64,000 bases of DNA from a candidate division WOR-3 bacterium (GTDB lineage: Bacteria; Hydrothermota; Tepidihabitantia; Tepidihabitantales; Tepidihabitantaceae). Of this stretch, positions 24,471 through 32,082 are shown in pieces; positions within the stretch are counted from its first letter, which is position 1, and each line of letters begins with the position of its first letter. A model generated the notes under the pieces. That model was not told where the DNA came from. It was given only the letters and a program-made list of their open reading frames with translations, and made no database searches. Location: contig JBDRTY010000003.1 of assembly GCA_039801085.1 (NCBI GenBank), positions 1 through 64,000 of the forward strand, given 5' to 3'. Both the position numbers and the translations under genes were made by a program.

Positions 24471-25313
24471 TTACCTCCTTTTCCGCCGGGTTGCAAAGAA
24501 TGCCAGGTTGCCGATTACCACCAGCACCATGATGACGATGTGCGCCAGTGACTGGGAGTCCATTGCCGCCACCGCCGGCATGTAGACGTTGCTGTAACCC
24601 CGGCGCTGCACCAGCACCTCATATTCGGCTGCACCCTTCATCCCGGCAAGCAGTCCGGTCAGCTGTCCGCTCTGAAGATAGGGATAGGCATCAGCCGCCG
24701 AGACCGCGGTCACCCCCGCGCCGACCCGCATCCCGTATCTTGACTGGGCGTAGAGCAGCCAGTCGGAAAATCCGGGTGTGCCGGCGGAAATCGCAACCAT
24801 GAACGGGATGTCCCGGAGCCGGGTGACCTCATTCATCATCGGCAGGGAGTCGAGCGGATGGCCGTAATAGTCCACCGGAAAAACATTCTTGATGTTCTCC
24901 CCCATTCCCAGAATCACCGCATCCACCCCTGCCTTCCAGCCGAGATAGACCACATCCTCACCATATTTCTTGCCGTACTCGGGCGGAATCTCGGTAACCG
25001 CCTTGTCGGCGAGCCCGGCACCGGTAATCCAGAGCCCGCACAGAAGCACCTTGACATCCCGGGCAAAGGCATGGCGCATCAGCGCCACGAGCATCGGATA
25101 GAGTTCGGGCATCGACGCCGGATCAAAGTCCACGGAAATCAGGAGTGTCTTTCCCGGCGGTATTGCATCCACCGCATCAAACACCGCCTTTGCCCGCGGT
25201 CCGGAACTGACCCCGAGACCGAGCGGTTTCAAAAGCGGAAAGAGCACCAGCACCGCCATCACGATAAAAATTATCTTGCGGTCGATCTTCAGCAGCCTCT
25301 CCAGGAAACTCAT
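24471..25313 (-). CDS. Membrane-anchored Rossmann-like protein of the four-gene cluster
   Basis: 280 residues. A transmembrane helix lies near the N-terminus (IIFIVMAVLVLFPLL) and one at the C-terminus (IVIMVLVVIGNLAFF), followed by a basic tail. The ~220-residue domain between them alternates beta-strands and helices (KTLLISVDFDPASMPELYP, DVKVLLCGLWITGAG, VDAVILGMGENIKNV, IPFMVAISAGTPGFS), like a Rossmannoid or periplasmic-binding fold. It would lie on one face of the membrane. It overlaps the next gene upstream by 4 nt. Not assignable to a named family by eye. Confidence 0.75.
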   Translation of the reverse strand: MSFLERLLKIDRKIIFIVMAVLVLFPLLKPLGLGVSSGPRAKAVFDAVDAIPPGKTLLISVDFDPASMPELYPMLVALMRHAFARDVKVLLCGLWITGAGLADKAVTEIPPEYGKKYGEDVVYLGWKAGVDAVILGMGENIKNVFPVDYYGHPLDSLPMMNEVTRLRDIPFMVAISAGTPGFSDWLLYAQSRYGMRVGAGVTAVSAADAYPYLQSGQLTGLLAGMKGAAEYEVLVQRRGYSNVYMPAVAAMDSQSLAHIVIMVLVVIGNLAFFATRRKRR

Positions 25314-25942
25314 CCCTTACCTCCTCCGAGCCAGCCGCGTTCAATCCCCAGGATCACCTTGAGTGAAGTCGCAATCGCCCCCAGCGCCACTCCGAAGAGA
25401 ATCGCCCGCTTTGCCGCCATGTTCGGCACCGAAAGCACCCATTCCGCCACCTCGGGCAGCTTGTGCCAGAGCGACTCGCCGACCGGCACCATCCCGAGCA
25501 TGACCACAAAGGCGGCAATGAGCAAAAGCGCCGCCTCCTTGGTGCGTGCCCGGAACGCCCGATAGGCGGCTGATGCCATGTAGAACGCCAGGATGGCAAA
25601 CATTGAGGCGTTGAGCGGAACGAGCATGTTCTTGAACAGCACCTCCTGAAGCGGGGAACCGGGCTTGACTCCCCAAGCCAGTCCGATGACCGCAGTAACC
25701 ACCAGTGCCACGAGCGTCACGATTGAATATGCCCAGCCCGGACGCTGGCGCCGCAGACGGTCGGTATGATAGAGGATCAGACTGCCCACCCCGAGCACAA
25801 GCGCAAAGGCGGAGACAATCCGGATCCACTTGGTGGTCAGATCATAAAATGCGACCGAGACCGGATGGGGCACAAAGAACTGAATCATCATCAAAATCCC
25901 CATCCCGAGACAGATCGCCAAGGGTAAACTTCTGCGCATCAT
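25310..25942 (-). CDS. Multi-pass membrane protein of the four-gene cluster
   Basis: 210 residues with about six predicted membrane helices (LAICLGMGILMMIQFFV, IVSAFALVLGVGSLILY, IVTLVALVVTAVIGLAW, ASMFAILAFYMASAAY, ALLLIAAFVVMLGMV) and a Gly/Lys-rich C-terminus. GGAGG lies directly before two adjacent ATG codons; either could be used. It is 6 nt downstream of the FN3-domain gene and overlaps the Rossmann-like gene by 4 nt. Function unknown. Confidence 0.75.
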   Translation of the reverse strand: MMRRSLPLAICLGMGILMMIQFFVPHPVSVAFYDLTTKWIRIVSAFALVLGVGSLILYHTDRLRRQRPGWAYSIVTLVALVVTAVIGLAWGVKPGSPLQEVLFKNMLVPLNASMFAILAFYMASAAYRAFRARTKEAALLLIAAFVVMLGMVPVGESLWHKLPEVAEWVLSVPNMAAKRAILFGVALGAIATSLKVILGIERGWLGGGKG

Positions 25943-25948
25943 TCCTCC

Positions 25949-27058
25949 TCAGCTGACATTAAAGAAATTGAGGATATTACTGAAGAACCCGAGCGCCGGG
26001 ATTTTCGAGAGCAAAAGGAGCACCGAACCGAGAAAGACGATAACGATGATCAGCAGCTTGCCATAGTCCTGCCCCTTGAGCGAACCGAGCAAAAGCGGCT
26101 CCCGGGAAAGGTAGGCGGATGCGGCGTACAGCTCCTCACCGATCAGGGTGTAGTCGCAGGCGGTAATGAAGAACGGCAGCTGGAACACCGAGTCGGTACC
26201 CGCAATCTGGATCGCACCGGTGGTCGCACCGGTCTCGGCGAGGATGAGCGACTCCGCCCAGAAGGTGCCGAGGAAGAAGTTGGTTGCCGGCTTTTCCCGG
26301 ACCATCAGGCCGTCAACCGCTGCCGCATAGGCAAACTGCTCCGATGTCACAAAGAAGATGTTGTCCGGCTTGAAGGCATCAGGCCGGCCTGCCTTGGTGT
26401 ACGCCTCCTTGACCACCTCCCGTGCCACCGTGTAGACGATCGGATCCCGGTTCGGCACCAGCAGTGCCGAGTCATACTGGGCGGTCTTCTTTGCCACCTC
26501 GCCGAGGATGTTGAGCGAGGCGATTGTGGCGATGTCGGCAACCGAACCCAGTCCGGGCACATACACGATCGGCTTGCCCATCTCGGTCGCCCGGCCGACC
26601 GCCTCCTCCACCGCATCCAGTCCGGCGATCCGGCGGACAAAAAGGTACCTCCCCGCCTTCGCATGCTCAATGAAGTAGATCACCAGCGCAAAAAATATGA
26701 GCATCGCCACGAGGATATTCACCCGCGCCCAGTTGAAAAACTGGGGTGAACTGCTGACCACCGCCGACCATGCACTCCAGACCGTATCGGCACCGGCAAC
26801 CGCCGCCACCCGGTAACGGTAGGGTTGACGGTCAGTGACATCCTCATCAACATAGCCCTGCTCTGTCCCGGGCAGGGTGGCAACCGTGACCGTCTGCTCG
26901 TCCGCTCCCATCCGCTCGAGCACCAGCGCCTCCACCGTCACCGCCTCCGGCAGCTCCCAGCTGACGGTAATACTTTTGCCCGCATCATTCGGCGTATCCC
27001 GGACCGAAATGAACGGCGGGATAAAAGTACTGATGAGAAGAAACAGAATCAGGTTCAT
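25949..27058 (-). CDS. FN3-domain membrane protein of the four-gene cluster (DUF6754-like)
   Basis: About 369 residues. A signal or anchor segment is followed by a fibronectin-III-like domain (about 25-115: KSITVSWELPEAVTVEALVLER, YRYRVAAVAG). A TM helix (VNILVAMLIFFALVIYFIE) follows near 125, then a ~200-residue alpha/beta domain (GKPIVYVPGLGSVADIATIAS, YDSALLVPNRDPIVY), and finally a C-terminal TM helix (LLIIVIVFLGSVLLLL). The layout recalls proteins labelled DUF6754, from memory and unverified. GTG and ATG codons upstream are possible, but the ATG at 27058 is best placed from AAGGAG. It overlaps the end of the MazG-like gene. Confidence 0.72.
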   Translation of the reverse strand: MNLILFLLISTFIPPFISVRDTPNDAGKSITVSWELPEAVTVEALVLERMGADEQTVTVATLPGTEQGYVDEDVTDRQPYRYRVAAVAGADTVWSAWSAVVSSSPQFFNWARVNILVAMLIFFALVIYFIEHAKAGRYLFVRRIAGLDAVEEAVGRATEMGKPIVYVPGLGSVADIATIASLNILGEVAKKTAQYDSALLVPNRDPIVYTVAREVVKEAYTKAGRPDAFKPDNIFFVTSEQFAYAAAVDGLMVREKPATNFFLGTFWAESLILAETGATTGAIQIAGTDSVFQLPFFITACDYTLIGEELYAASAYLSREPLLLGSLKGQDYGKLLIIVIVFLGSVLLLLSKIPALGFFSNILNFFNVS

Positions 27059-27060
27059 CA

Positions 27061-27375
27061 TCACTCCTTATTTCCCGCTATTGTCAATTGCTGTTCCTGA
27101 CACCGGCAGGGAACCGAGTGGCACTTCGGACAGCCGGCGGCATACTTGGCGCATGCCTGTTCCAGATTCACACCGGTGAGGTTTGCCAGACTCACCAGCC
27201 AGGCGAACACATCGGCAAACTCCTCCTCCCGCGCAGACTGCCGGTTCTGGCGCAGCGCCCGGGCGAGTTCCCCCACCTCTTCGGTGAACCAGCGGAATGT
27301 ACCATCCACGCCCCGCTGCCGGTCCTTTTCAAAATAAATTTCTCTTATTCGCTGCTGAAACTCCTGAACTGTCAC
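27061..27375 (-). CDS. MazG-like nucleotide pyrophosphohydrolase
   Basis: 104 residues. The MazG helices carry the acidic metal-binding signature FTEEVGELARAL (residues ~30-41) and EEFADVFAWLVSLAN (~51-65). These proteins hydrolyse NTPs or dNTPs to monophosphates, often as house-cleaning. The C-terminus has a likely zinc site, CPKCHSVPCRC, seen in some archaeal and bacterial MazG-like proteins. It starts at a GTG within about 2 nt of the predicted transcription start. It is the first gene of the operon containing the four membrane genes and the Wzi-like gene. Substrate not known. Confidence 0.85.
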   Translation of the reverse strand: MTVQEFQQRIREIYFEKDRQRGVDGTFRWFTEEVGELARALRQNRQSAREEEFADVFAWLVSLANLTGVNLEQACAKYAAGCPKCHSVPCRCQEQQLTIAGNKE

Positions 27376-27383
27376 CGCCTTTT

Positions 27384-27411
27384 AGTATCAGCAAGCGGAC
27401 GCCAATGTCAA
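27384..27411 (-). promoter_or_regulatory. Promoter of the mazG-membrane cluster-wzi operon
   Basis: On the minus strand: TTGACA (27411-27406), a 16-bp spacer and GATACT (27389-27384). The GTG start codon begins 9 nt after the -10 box, so transcription should begin about 2 nt before it. Confidence 0.6.
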
Positions 27412-27436
27412 GTTTATGACCCCGCCATTTCCAATA

Positions 27437-27464
27437 TTGACCGGCGTCAGAATCCGGTTATGAT
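27437..27464 (+). promoter_or_regulatory. Promoter of the jelly-roll surface-protein gene
   Basis: TTGACC (27437-27442), a 16-bp spacer and TATGAT (27459-27464). It is followed by AGGAGG at 27476-27481 and a GTG start at 27486. Confidence 0.65.
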
Positions 27465-27485
27465 ATTATCACAAAAGGAGGCAAT

Positions 27486-28049
27486 GTGCGCCTGACAAAT
27501 CTGTTGCTCATCATCACCGTAACCTTCAGCCTGAGTCTGAGCCAGGAGCTGCTGCTCAATGGCAATTTTGAGCAGGACCTCTCCATCGGCTGGACCAGGA
27601 CCGATTCCGGTTACGGTACCCATCAGGTTCTGCGGGGAACTGAATACCAGCCGGACCCGGACTATGAAGCCTGGGTTTATCAGTATGACAACCCCGGCTG
27701 GACCCGGCTGAGCCAGCGGGTTGAGGTTCCTGGTGTTGCCCTGCAACTCTCATTCTGGGCAAAATTTGCCGAAAGCGGTGGCACTTCCACCTGCTGGCCT
27801 GCTGCCTGCTTTCAGGTCTGTTATTACGATGCCGATGCCAACCTGCTTGGCGAAACCCGGTATTTCTATTCCACCTATGCCACCTGGACACCCTCCCCGA
27901 TTCTGAGTCTCTACCAAATCACCAACCCGGACTGGAACCGCTATGAGCTGAATATCGCCGATGAACTGACCAGCAACCTGCCCGGGGTCAACCCCTCTGA
28001 TGTTGCCTTTGTTGAAGTAGCACTCTGGAGCTATACCCACAGCGGCTGA
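27486..28049 (+). CDS. Secreted jelly-roll protein, part upstream of in-frame TGA
   Basis: 187 codons from a GTG (AGGAGG 4 nt upstream) to a TGA at 28047. After a signal peptide (LLLIITVTFSLSLS) comes a carbohydrate-binding-module-like jelly roll: ELLLNGNFEQDLSIGW, then ALQLSFWAKFAESGG, then VAFVEVALWSYTHSG. The domain is incomplete here. Its expected closing strand (AEVSADDISLI) appears in the same frame just after the TGA, so this and the next entry form one 641-codon reading frame. Possibilities are selenocysteine or tryptophan insertion at UGA, a recent nonsense mutation, or an assembly error. Confidence 0.75.
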   Translation: MRLTNLLLIITVTFSLSLSQELLLNGNFEQDLSIGWTRTDSGYGTHQVLRGTEYQPDPDYEAWVYQYDNPGWTRLSQRVEVPGVALQLSFWAKFAESGGTSTCWPAACFQVCYYDADANLLGETRYFYSTYATWTPSPILSLYQITNPDWNRYELNIADELTSNLPGVNPSDVAFVEVALWSYTHSG

Positions 28050-28076
28050 GGGACCCCGGTGGCGGAGGTCTCCGCC
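28047..28076 (+). promoter_or_regulatory. In-frame TGA followed by a SECIS-like hairpin
   Basis: The TGA at 28047-28049 is flanked by glycine codons (GGC-TGA-GGG). Exactly 11 nt later a perfect 6-bp stem with a 4-nt loop begins: GGCGGA (28061-28066), GGTC loop (28067-28070), TCCGCC (28071-28076). The E. coli fdhF SECIS also begins 11 nt after UGA and has a GGUC loop. Here the bulged U of the E. coli element is missing. Confidence 0.4.
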
Positions 28077-29408
28077 GATGACATCTCATTAATCAATAAC
28101 AACTCCGGACCGTTCATTCTGCTCGGCACCAAAACCGTGCTCGACTCACCGCCGGGCGGTAACAATAACGGCAGGTTTGACCCGGGTGAATCCGGCGGTC
28201 TGATCCTTGCTTTGCGCAATATTGGCAATCAGGGTGTAGATAATGTAAATGCTCTGCTCCGCTCCACCGATTCCCGCTTCATCATCACCGACTCCACCAC
28301 CAGTTACGGCTCAATCCCTGCCTGCTCCACCCGCACCAATACGGGCGACCCGTTCCGGATTCAGGTTGACCCGGCAATTCCCAAGGAAACTCCGGTTCAA
28401 CTACTGCTCCTGATCAACGGTAATGGCTATTGCGACACGATCCGGTTCCGGCTGATTGTCGGTGAGATTGTCCAGACCGATCCGATTCCGGATGGACCGC
28501 GTCAACCGCCACTGTACTGGGCTTACGACGATGTTGACACCAGCTATACCCAGCATCCGGATTTCTCCTGGATTGAAATCAACAACCTCGGCACCCAGCT
28601 CACGCTGAGTGATGACCAGACGGTTGTGCTCGACCTGCCGTTCAACTGGCAGTTCTACGGTGAACCCTACAGTCAGATCTCCATCTGCTCCAACGGCTGG
28701 GTTGCGCCCGGCTATACGACCAACACCGTCTATTACAACACATCTCTACCCGCTACCACCCTGCCTGGCGCGGTCTGTGCCAACTGGGATGATCTCTATC
28801 CGCCGATCGGCAATGGTGTCTGGTATTATCACGACGCACCAAACCACCGGTTCATCATTGAATGGGATTCGGTCCATTATATCGGCAGCAATCTCTGGGA
28901 GCGGTTTGAGATCATTATCTACGACCAGACATTCCCGACCCCGACCGGGGACAACCAGATTGTGGTCCAGTATCTGACCGCCAACAGCTATACTTCAAGC
29001 ACCGTCGGCATTCAGGACCCGAGTCAGTCCATTGCAATCCAGTGTCTTTATGACGGCACCTATAACAACGGCAGTGCCCCGATTATTCCGGGCCGGGCGA
29101 TAAAATATGTCACCGGCACCCCGACCGCAATCCGGGAAAGCAATGAACCGGTCAAACTGTCCGCCCGGTTTTATGCCTTCCCGAATCCGGGCCGGGGCTT
29201 AATCCAGTTTATTAACGAAACCGGCGCTACCGGCTCGATCTCCATCTACGACCGGACCGGCAGACTGGTCACCACCCTCCAGCAGACAAGCCGGACCTGG
29301 GATGGAAGAGATGCAACCGGCAAACCCGTATCTCCGGGTGTTTACTTCTGCCGGCTGAAAACTGTCTCCGGACCGGAACTGGAGGCAAAACTGATAATCA
29401 CCCGCTGA
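28059..29408 (+). CDS. Secreted jelly-roll protein, part downstream of in-frame TGA
   Basis: The open frame continues from the TGA at 28047 with no further stop for about 450 codons. A GTG at 28059 could be an internal start but has no ribosome binding site and would yield a protein without a signal peptide. Contents: the end of the jelly roll (VAEVSADDISLINNN), a CARDB-like beta-sandwich (GRFDPGESGGLILALRNIGNQG), a beta-rich domain (about 155-350: FSWIEINNLGTQLTLSDD, GAVCANWDDLYP), and a C-terminal sorting domain (SIYDRTGRLVTTLQQ, SPGVYFCRLK). A hairpin terminator follows. Confidence 0.75.
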   Translation: MAEVSADDISLINNNSGPFILLGTKTVLDSPPGGNNNGRFDPGESGGLILALRNIGNQGVDNVNALLRSTDSRFIITDSTTSYGSIPACSTRTNTGDPFRIQVDPAIPKETPVQLLLLINGNGYCDTIRFRLIVGEIVQTDPIPDGPRQPPLYWAYDDVDTSYTQHPDFSWIEINNLGTQLTLSDDQTVVLDLPFNWQFYGEPYSQISICSNGWVAPGYTTNTVYYNTSLPATTLPGAVCANWDDLYPPIGNGVWYYHDAPNHRFIIEWDSVHYIGSNLWERFEIIIYDQTFPTPTGDNQIVVQYLTANSYTSSTVGIQDPSQSIAIQCLYDGTYNNGSAPIIPGRAIKYVTGTPTAIRESNEPVKLSARFYAFPNPGRGLIQFINETGATGSISIYDRTGRLVTTLQQTSRTWDGRDATGKPVSPGVYFCRLKTVSGPELEAKLIITR

Positions 29409-29421
29409 ACCGGATGACCGG

Positions 29422-29994
29422 TTAACGGGGCGGGTTTTGCGATTGAACCCGCCCCGAATTCTTTTTGAGCGAAAATTCGCACCCGCAGTAGTGCTGCCGG
29501 TAAAGGTCCAGCTGCCGGGAAAGCTCTACACTCCGGCGGAACCCGTCCTGTTTTTTCCAGTCACCCTGCAGAAAATTGATTCCGGATTGCTCTGCCGCCT
29601 CACTGCCCAGCCGGTTGATCAGCTCCGCCTGCTTATTCGGACCAACGGTCAGGGTAGAGGCAAACAGTGTAAACCCGCGCTCATTTGCCTGCCGGGCGGT
29701 TGCCAGCAGTCGTAACTGAAAACAGACCTGGCACCTTCTCCCTCCTTCCGGTTCTCCCTCCAGACCGGACACCGCGCTCAGAAAAACTCTGTAGTCATAC
29801 TCGCCCCGGAGCAGCGGGACATTAAAAAATGCGGCAACCCGCGCCACCGCCGCACACCGGCGCTCATACTCCTCTCGGGGATAAATATTGGGATTGTAAA
29901 AGAAACCGGTAATCTGATATTGCTCAGCCAGCCGTTCAATCACCACCGTGGCACAGGGACCACAGCAGATATGGAGCAGCAGTCGGGGCTTCAC
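29422..29994 (-). CDS. queH: Epoxyqueuosine reductase QueH
   Basis: 190-residue QueH (former DUF208) enzyme that reduces epoxyqueuosine to queuosine in tRNA. Its cysteine pairs for metal/cluster binding are visible: HICCGPCA at residues 8-15, RRCQVCFQLRL near 85, and YCGCEFS near 170, along with FYNPNIYPREEYERR. Its start overlaps the stop of the upstream paralogue gene by 4 nt. Its last codons lie within a terminator serving the convergent gene. No other queuosine genes are in the window. Confidence 0.93.
   Translation of the reverse strand: MKPRLLLHICCGPCATVVIERLAEQYQITGFFYNPNIYPREEYERRCAAVARVAAFFNVPLLRGEYDYRVFLSAVSGLEGEPEGGRRCQVCFQLRLLATARQANERGFTLFASTLTVGPNKQAELINRLGSEAAEQSGINFLQGDWKKQDGFRRSVELSRQLDLYRQHYCGCEFSLKKNSGRVQSQNPPR
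29426..29466 (+). terminator. Rho-independent terminator
   Basis: An 11-bp perfect stem, CGGGGCGGGTT (29426-29436) pairing with AACCCGCCCCG (29446-29456), followed by AATTCTTTTT. It ends the surface-protein gene and overlaps the 3' end of the convergent queH. Confidence 0.85.
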
Positions 29995-31127
29995 CGGACC
30001 CCGGTCTGGGACACTTCCTTTAACGCCTTGAGCTCATTGACGAGCTGATTTGCCTCATAGACATTGCGGGCATAGAGCAGCACCACCCCCTTGTGCTCCT
30101 TTTTCTCATCGCGGGGCAGCAGTTTGAGAAAATCCTCCACCTCCTGCTGTTTCATTTTGAGAAAACCGGCAAGATGCTCCAGACCGGTGCGCACCACCAC
30201 CACCACCTCATCCGGCTTGGGAAAGGGCCAGCGGGAGGGGTCAACCGCCACCACAACCGTTCCCTCCCGGACCGCACGCTGAATGTTCTTGGGAGTAAAA
30301 TACTCAAATCCGCGCCGGACCAGGCCGAGGTCATCAATGTAAACCAGCCGTTCCAGGATCGCCTGTTGCTTCGGGGTCGTGCCTTCAACCGGAAACGGCT
30401 CATAGACCTTCCGGGGTTGCGGTTCTTCCTGGCCGATAGCGGTCACGGTCGGGGTATATTCCAGATAAGGCGTGCTGACCGGTTTTGCTGCTGGCGGTTC
30501 CGGCTCCCCCTCTCCCAGCACCTTGGGCAGAACAATCTCCAGACCGTCGATCTCCAGATAGTCATAGCTCATCAGTCGGACCTGCAGGTTCATTGTGCTC
30601 AGATACTCCATCATTTTCTCGATCGTCTCGTCGACGCGGTCGACTGCAATCACCATCGGGAATTTTCCCTCCTCCAGGCTTTTATCCACTCCGGCCCGGA
30701 ACCGGGCAGAATCAAACGCACCACTGCGCTCGCGGAGCTGCTCAGCCAGCTTCACCCCCTCCGGATCGCCAAACATCGCTGCCAGCGTCTTGAACGGCTG
30801 ATGCCAGAGCCTGCCGGTTGCTGCCAGCAGGTCACCTGCCATCGCACTGACTCCACCTTCAATCTGCTGATCCGGACAGCCGACAATCGCAATCCTGCCT
30901 GCCTCATCCACCGCCACAAAAACCCGGGCCGAGGTGGCGCTGGGCATCACCGCCAGCGCCCTTGGCGTCCAGTTACCGAGTGCCGGTCCGATAAACTCCG
31001 GTGTCTGCTGCAGCAGTCCCGCAAGGGAAAAATCGGCGGGTACGGTTGCAGTTGGAATCTCTGCCGGTAGTCTGACTTCATACCAGACCCTGCCCGGATT
31101 TTTTGCCCGGATACAGCAGTGCCTCAT
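29991..31127 (-). CDS. Uncharacterised protein, paralogue of the next gene upstream
   Basis: 378 residues, apparently cytoplasmic. The N-terminal ~205 residues match the protein of the adjacent gene (31124-32047): GRIAIVGCPD, DLLAATGRLWHQPF, then FRAGVDKSLEEGKFPMVIAV and MMEYLSTMNLQVRLMSYDY. The 'GkFp.viv.......v.YLn...' pattern resembles a segment of some PD-(D/E)XK-like proteins, but I see no complete catalytic motif. The C-terminal ~150 residues are distinct (RLVYIDDLGLVRRGFEYFTPKNIQRA, HKGVVLLYARNVYEANQLVNEL). It overlaps both neighbours by 4 nt. Function unknown. Confidence 0.7.
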   Translation of the reverse strand: MRHCCIRAKNPGRVWYEVRLPAEIPTATVPADFSLAGLLQQTPEFIGPALGNWTPRALAVMPSATSARVFVAVDEAGRIAIVGCPDQQIEGGVSAMAGDLLAATGRLWHQPFKTLAAMFGDPEGVKLAEQLRERSGAFDSARFRAGVDKSLEEGKFPMVIAVDRVDETIEKMMEYLSTMNLQVRLMSYDYLEIDGLEIVLPKVLGEGEPEPPAAKPVSTPYLEYTPTVTAIGQEEPQPRKVYEPFPVEGTTPKQQAILERLVYIDDLGLVRRGFEYFTPKNIQRAVREGTVVVAVDPSRWPFPKPDEVVVVVRTGLEHLAGFLKMKQQEVEDFLKLLPRDEKKEHKGVVLLYARNVYEANQLVNELKALKEVSQTGVR

Positions 31128-32047
31128 TTCGCTCCTCCGGAGCTGTTTCTGGGCTTTGGTGGCGGCCGTTTACCCGACATCACACCGGGCTTGGTGCCCG
31201 GTGATGGCGGTTTGGCAATCTTCTTTGCCGGTTCGGTCGGTACCGCACCGGCACCGATCCGCGTCGCCGGCTCTGCCGGAGGTTCGGCAGGCGGTGGTTC
31301 GGGAGGCGGTGGTGGAGCAGCTGGTGCTGCCGGGGGCTCGAGCGGTCCCCAATAAACTGCGGCAGGCTGAGACTTGGTGGCTCCGGTATCCGCTGCCCCC
31401 GCTGCTTGCACCGGCTCCAGAACCACAATCCCCCCGCTTGCCCAGAACGAGTAGCTCACCAGTCCGGCATTCAGGTTCATGCCATTGAGATAATCCAGCA
31501 CCTGCCGGACCTCACCTTCAGGTTCAGCGGTGACAATCAGAATCGGAAACCGGCCCTTTTCCAGATTGGCACTGACCGCGGTTTGAAACTGCTCAAAATC
31601 CCAGTCGGCACTGCTGCGCGCCAGCATCAGCTCCTCCAGCTCCACCCCTTCGGTCTCGGCAAACAGCCGGGAAAACTGCTCATAGCTCATCCGCCACATC
31701 CTGGTGCTGGCGGCAAGGATGTCCGCAACCAGCGTGGTATAGGCGCCCGGTCCGCTTTCATCCGGACAGCCGACGATATAAAGCCCGCCGGACTCCTGCA
31801 CCGCCAGAAAGACCGGTGAACGTACATCGGCAATCTCCGCCAGCGGCAGCACAACCCGGAAAGGCACCGTTCCGGCATCAGCCAGATTCAGAAAATTGGG
31901 ATGCTGATGGACCAGTTCCGCAATACCCGGACCGAGCTTCATCTCTGCCGGCTTTACGGTCCGGGGGAAGAACTGCCAGACCGGCTGCGCACCGGTCACC
32001 CGCACATAAAACCGGCTGGTTACCCGAGCGCGCCGCGTTGCACCCAC
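31124..32047 (-). CDS. Uncharacterised protein with proline-rich tail, tandem paralogue
   Basis: 307 residues. The N-terminal ~210 align with its downstream neighbour: GLYIVGCPDESG, VADILAASTRMWRMSYEQF, FQTAVSANLEKGRFPILIVT and VLDYLNGMNLNAGLVSYSF. The last ~80 residues are low-complexity Pro/Ala/Lys-rich (PPPPPEPPPAEPPAEP) and may bind nucleic acid or act as a linker. It starts at a GTG that coincides with the predicted transcription start. It is the first gene of a three-gene operon with its paralogue and queH. No catalytic motif recognised. Confidence 0.7.
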   Translation of the reverse strand: MGATRRARVTSRFYVRVTGAQPVWQFFPRTVKPAEMKLGPGIAELVHQHPNFLNLADAGTVPFRVVLPLAEIADVRSPVFLAVQESGGLYIVGCPDESGPGAYTTLVADILAASTRMWRMSYEQFSRLFAETEGVELEELMLARSSADWDFEQFQTAVSANLEKGRFPILIVTAEPEGEVRQVLDYLNGMNLNAGLVSYSFWASGGIVVLEPVQAAGAADTGATKSQPAAVYWGPLEPPAAPAAPPPPPEPPPAEPPAEPATRIGAGAVPTEPAKKIAKPPSPGTKPGVMSGKRPPPKPRNSSGGAK

Positions 32048-32053
32048 ACTGAA

Positions 32054-32082
32054 ATTCTAACGCCGGGCATGAGTTCTGTCAA
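32054..32082 (-). promoter_or_regulatory. Promoter of the paralogue pair-queH operon
   Basis: On the minus strand: TTGACA (32082-32077), a 17-bp spacer and TAGAAT (32059-32054). The GTG start at 32047 lies 7 nt after the -10 box, implying a leaderless transcript. The -35 box sits in the last codons of porB. Confidence 0.6.

Noticed and set aside
27486-29408. Genome-wide reassignment of TGA as a sense codon
   Set aside because: Many intact genes end in TGA, several as ATGA or GTGA overlaps with the next start (e.g. 2694, 4591, 6870, 46024), so TGA is a functional stop here.
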